In this document: in pieces, positions 6,597 to 8,467 of the stretch | Layout: each line of letters begins with the position of its first letter | How positions within the stretch are numbered: the first letter of the stretch is position 1 | Assembly (NCBI GenBank): GCA_030636125.1 | Contig: DAOVXM010000081.1 | Coordinates: 1 to 8,467 of the forward strand | Origin: Chloroflexota bacterium | GTDB taxonomy: Bacteria > Chloroflexota > Anaerolineae > Anaerolineales > UBA4823 | Reading direction: 5' to 3' | DNA length: 8,467 bases | Made by a program: the position numbers and the translations under genes | The notes under the pieces: generated by a model | What the model was told of the DNA's origin: nothing | Seen by the model: the letters and a program-made list of their open reading frames with translations, nothing else | Database searches by the model: none

Positions 6597-7627
6597 GATT
6601 CAATCTCCTGTAAACGAGTGATATTAATCATATTCGCTTGTTCTTCCCGCAACGCGATCAACGCTTCACGGATGCGATATGCTGTTGGATCACCAGATGG
6701 GCTGGTCATTTCGGCCTTTATCACCGTACCCGGAAGAATACCCAAATCCATCATGCGACGGCGCTCAGGTCCCCGGCACCTTAGGGAAATGTTGACAACT
6801 CGGCCTGTTTCCCCCGGCTTTAAATCGTTCAGTTGTTCACCCTCACTTCCCTCAGCTAAGGTTTCATGCACAAAAGGTAATACGGAAATATTAGCGGCTA
6901 CGATTGGGGCTAAAAGATGTTCATCTCCCTCCGCCCAGAAACGCACTCTCTGTGGTGAGGTCTCTACTACGCGTACCTCCATACCTGGATATAAACCTTC
7001 TGCAACTAACTGAGCGTAAACGGTATCAGGCTCATCTTCAATATGCACGATACGAGCTGGTTGGTCCAGGGAAATGGCCGTCAAAGGCCGTCCTCCATGC
7101 GGAACTAACTCGCCAGTGTCAGTTGGAATCGGGTCGCCATGTGGATCGTGCGTGGGGTTCCCTAAGCGTACAGAAAGGGCGTTGACATCATCTTGAGAGA
7201 TCGAGTGCTCAACATTTTCAGCGCGAACGTGCCACTCAGCCTCATCAAAGCCCGTTTCCTCAGCCAAGAAACGCTCCCACAGACGATGCGCTCTTATCAC
7301 TTGCAAGGCATAATCCCGTCCAGCAGGAGTTAACTTCATCTCACCCCCCTCTAAAGTGATTAATTCCTGCTTTTCCATTTCATCCACTAATTCGGCCGCT
7401 TGGTTGACACTAATCTGTAACGCCCCAGCGACACTTTGCAGGCTGGTGGGTTGGCCTCTTATATCAGCTTTGTGAATATATTTAAGTGCATCCTCTCTCA
7501 ACACGCGAGCCGACATCCGGCGCATACGTTTCCAACGACCAATTAACCCGCCCTTCGGCCAAAACAGGAATATAAATAAGATCACCAAAAACAATCCAGA
7601 TAAGATTGCAACCAGTGGATCTGGCAT
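6593..7627 (-). CDS. Membrane-anchored DtxR-like protein with two FeoA domains
   Basis: The 344 residues fall in order: one N-terminal membrane helix (5-23) followed by a basic stretch (KGGLIGRWKRMRR), placing the rest in the cytoplasm; a DtxR-like winged helix (about 40-105); a DtxR dimerisation/metal domain (about 106-170, with AHRLWERFL and THDPHGDPIP); one FeoA-like SH3 domain (about 178-255); and a second, more typical FeoA domain (about 266-340, with ERRRMMDLGILPG and SPSGDPTAYRIREALIALR). Metal-site residues align with DtxR/MntR: His114, Glu118, His133, Glu137 (Glu as in MntR, where DtxR has Cys102), Glu140 and His141. The presumed recognition helix, SVNQAAELVDEMEKQE, is acidic, so DNA binding is doubtful. 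No separate feoA exists here, so this protein probably supplies it. A strong GGAGGGG site lies in the 18-nt gap after the repressor gene, inside a small AACCC/GGGTT hairpin (7630-7645). The domain calls are firm; the sensor role is inferred. Confidence 0.88.
   Translation of the reverse strand: MPDPLVAILSGLFLVILFIFLFWPKGGLIGRWKRMRRMSARVLREDALKYIHKADIRGQPTSLQSVAGALQISVNQAAELVDEMEKQELITLEGGEMKLTPAGRDYALQVIRAHRLWERFLAEETGFDEAEWHVRAENVEHSISQDDVNALSVRLGNPTHDPHGDPIPTDTGELVPHGGRPLTAISLDQPARIVHIEDEPDTVYAQLVAEGLYPGMEVRVVETSPQRVRFWAEGDEHLLAPIVAANISVLPFVHETLAEGSEGEQLNDLKPGETGRVVNISLRCRGPERRRMMDLGILPGTVIKAEMTSPSGDPTAYRIREALIALREEQANMINITRLQEIES
6597..6609 (-). promoter_or_regulatory. Shine-Dalgarno deciding the GTG start of the FeoB GTPase
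   Basis: On the minus strand AGGAG (6605-6609) stands 8 nt before the GTG at 6596-6594. It lies inside the last codons of the preceding DtxR/FeoA gene, and the GTG overlaps that gene's TGA as GTGA. This supports translational coupling and the longer protein with its N-terminal C-x-x-C-P motif. Confidence 0.75.
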
Positions 7628-7645
7628 ATAACCCCTCCAAGGGTT

Positions 7646-8314
7646 TTAGACTACCTCAACATATATATGGCGTGTAACCCTAGGACCCAATACGATTACA
7701 CGATCTTCTACCTTCAACTCGAGATTGTCATCAAAGCTGGAATAATCCAGAACCTCTAAACAAGCCCGTGGCACCAGCCCAATCTTCTGAAAATACCGTA
7801 ATAGTTCCGGATCGTCGTCATCCACGTGTTGGACGACAGCCTGTTGACCAGTACGTAACTCGTTGAGGCGGAGTGTGGATTGAGCCGGTAAGTGTAGATC
7901 GCGGCTGGGAATCGGTTCGCCATGTGGATCATGTAGGGGATCACCCAATACCTGTGCTATACGCTCTTCCATATCCTCAGAGAGGACATGTTCCAGGCGA
8001 TCTGCTTCGACGTGCACTTCATCCCAGGGGTATCCTAATGTTTCGTGTAAGAATAACTCCAGGAGACGGTGGTGACGAACAATTTCCAAGGCTGCTCTCT
8101 CGCCTTCTGTAGCCAACGCTACACCGTGATGTTTACGGTACTCCAATAAGGGAGGATCATTGGCAGCCAAACGCTTAAGCATGCCTGTCACCGAAGCAGG
8201 TGTCACGCTCAAGTGCTCGGCGATTTGATTGGTGGTAGCGCGTTCACCGTTGAGGGTCAGCTCGTAAATGGCCTTCAGATAATCTTCTGTGGCTTGGGTT
8301 AGGTTTTCACGCAT
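7646..8314 (-). CDS. DtxR/MntR-family metal-dependent transcriptional repressor
   Basis: A soluble 222-residue regulator that in this family binds DNA when loaded with Fe(II) or Mn(II). Domains: winged helix (about 5-70) with IAEHLSVTPASVTGMLKRL as the helix-turn-helix; dimerisation/metal domain (about 75-137) ending in the family signature HDPHGEPIP; C-terminal SH3/FeoA-like domain (about 148-222). Metal ligands by alignment from memory: Asp11 (MntR Asp8), His82, Glu86, His101, Asp105 (where DtxR has Cys102 and MntR Glu99), Glu108 and His109. The Asp at 105 makes Fe versus Mn preference uncertain. It heads the feo operon and is a paralogue of the next gene. The ATG at 8314 is preceded by AAAGG about 5 nt upstream, and the family N terminus (TEDYLKAIYEL) starts at residue 9. 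A good promoter overlapped by inverted repeats lies just upstream, consistent with self-control. Its targets are inferred. Confidence 0.93.
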   Translation of the reverse strand: MRENLTQATEDYLKAIYELTLNGERATTNQIAEHLSVTPASVTGMLKRLAANDPPLLEYRKHHGVALATEGERAALEIVRHHRLLELFLHETLGYPWDEVHVEADRLEHVLSEDMEERIAQVLGDPLHDPHGEPIPSRDLHLPAQSTLRLNELRTGQQAVVQHVDDDDPELLRYFQKIGLVPRACLEVLDYSSFDDNLELKVEDRVIVLGPRVTRHIYVEVV

Positions 8315-8316
8315 AA

Positions 8317-8334
8317 TTACCTTTATTTTGGTAA
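8317..8334 (-). promoter_or_regulatory. Inverted repeat TTACC-N8-GGTAA over the repressor ribosome site
   Basis: TTACC (8317-8321) and GGTAA (8330-8334) form a perfect 5-bp inverted repeat. Read on the minus strand, the right arm includes the AAGG that serves as ribosome site for the repressor gene. The arms resemble AGGTWA-type DtxR half-sites, though arranged facing outward relative to the classic 19-bp box. It could act as an operator in the leader or as an RNA hairpin hiding the ribosome site. Confidence 0.4.
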
Positions 8335-8353
8335 GACTAAAAAATCTTTTCGT

Positions 8354-8372
8354 ATGAATTAATTTTATTCAT
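8354..8372 (-). promoter_or_regulatory. 19-bp inverted repeat overlapping the -10 element, candidate operator
   Basis: ATGAAT (8354-8359) and ATTCAT (8367-8372) flank a 7-bp AT-rich spacer. The right arm overlaps the -10 hexamer (8362-8367). Nineteen bp is the usual DtxR/IdeR operator length and the position would block RNA polymerase, but the bases do not match the classic DtxR consensus. AT-rich sequence makes such repeats common, hence moderate confidence. Confidence 0.4.
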
Positions 8373-8390
8373 TAATAAAGTCATTGTCTA
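8362..8390 (-). promoter_or_regulatory. Promoter of the dtxR-feo operon
   Basis: On the minus strand: -35 TAGACA (8385-8390, 5 of 6 to TTGACA), a spacer of exactly 17 nt, and -10 TAAAAT (8362-8367, 5 of 6 to TATAAT). Predicted start near 8355 gives a leader of about 40 nt before the repressor ATG. A short inverted repeat, TGTC-TAGT-GACA (8385-8396), overlaps the -35. No comparable promoter was noticed within the following genes, which are packed end to end. Confidence 0.65.
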
Positions 8391-8417
8391 GTGACATTTG
8401 TCTTAAGTGAGTGATCG

Positions 8418-8429
8418 TAAGTTACCTTA
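8418..8429 (-). promoter_or_regulatory. Upstream TAAG-N4-CTTA element sharing sequence with the leader repeat
   Basis: On the minus strand TAAGGTAACTTA; the flanking AAAATAAGGTAA (8422-8433) nearly repeats AAAATAAAGGTAA (8317-8329) in the leader, differing by one A. The two copies lie on either side of the promoter, about 105 bp apart or some ten helical turns. That suits a pair of regulator sites, but the function is inferred only. Confidence 0.35.
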
Positions 8430-8457
8430 TTTTAAAAGACATCGTACGACTCGGTAG

Positions 8458-8467
8458 TTATCCGAAA
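8458..8467 (+). repeat. Possible left end of a second copy of the 54-bp palindrome (cut by window edge)
   Basis: The final ten bases, TTATCCGAAA, are identical to 2205-2214, which run into the left arm of the palindrome at 2209-2262. Only six of them (CCGAAA) lie within the palindrome. This could be chance, or the start of a dispersed copy continuing past the window. Confidence 0.2.

Noticed and set aside
7134..7150. Near-identical DNA stretch shared with 7917-7934 (TCGCCATGTGGATC plus a few bases)
   Set aside because: Both encode the conserved HDPHG(D/E)PIP signature of paralogous DtxR-type proteins, so this is coding homology rather than a DNA repeat.
6585..7185. Plus-strand ORFs of 93-142 codons opposite the DtxR/FeoA gene
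   Set aside because: They are antisense frames with no family motifs; the minus-strand gene is fully supported by its domains and ribosome site.
1..8467. CRISPR array, tRNA, rRNA, transposon or integrase
   Set aside because: No regularly spaced repeats, cloverleaf-like segments, terminal inverted repeats or recombinase motifs were seen on either strand.

Overview
The window carries two converging gene blocks from a bacterium. The gene set suggests Chloroflexota, possibly Anaerolineae: a type III pantothenate kinase, a ComB-family protein outside a methanogen, a polyphosphate glucokinase at moderate GC, and a split FeoB beside two DtxR-like proteins. This assignment is inference from gene content. 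There is no rRNA or other phylogenetic marker. I saw no tRNA, rRNA, CRISPR array, transposase or integrase.

Left block, + strand (1-2894). The 3' part of panC (pantothenate synthetase) is followed by coaX (type III pantothenate kinase), so two consecutive coenzyme A steps sit together. Next is a visibly more AT-rich comB-family gene (2-phosphosulfolactate phosphatase family). A 54-bp near-perfect palindrome with terminator-like A and T tracts (2209-2262) separates it from a short tsaC/yrdC gene for tRNA threonylcarbamoyladenosine synthesis.

Convergent gap (2895-3144). No convincing protein gene. It holds three CTTCA(T/G) units spaced exactly 11 bp apart, a TAAAAT -10-like hexamer, and a long imperfect hairpin followed by a T-rich run. 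This looks like an OmpR/PhoB-type promoter for a very short RNA, or an operator beside a bidirectional terminator.

Right block, - strand (8314 down to 3145). Six tightly packed genes look like one transcription unit, led by a good sigma-70-type promoter (TAGACA, 17 nt, TAAAAT) overlapped by inverted repeats. In order: a DtxR/MntR-family metal-dependent repressor; a membrane-anchored protein with a DtxR-like core and two FeoA-like SH3 domains; a stand-alone FeoB GTPase with a GTG start; the FeoB permease as a separate protein; a Rid-family (YjgF/UK114) protein lacking the RidA catalytic arginine; and polyphosphate glucokinase. Four of the five junctions overlap or nearly touch, or have gaps of 20 nt or less with clear Shine-Dalgarno sequences.

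Working model: the soluble repressor senses Fe(II) or Mn(II) and controls its own operon. The GTPase and permease form a two-piece FeoB. The membrane-tethered protein supplies FeoA modules and perhaps a metal-sensing core at the transporter, and its putative recognition helix has become acidic. This split FeoB with a tethered DtxR-FeoA-FeoA protein is the most unusual system in the window.
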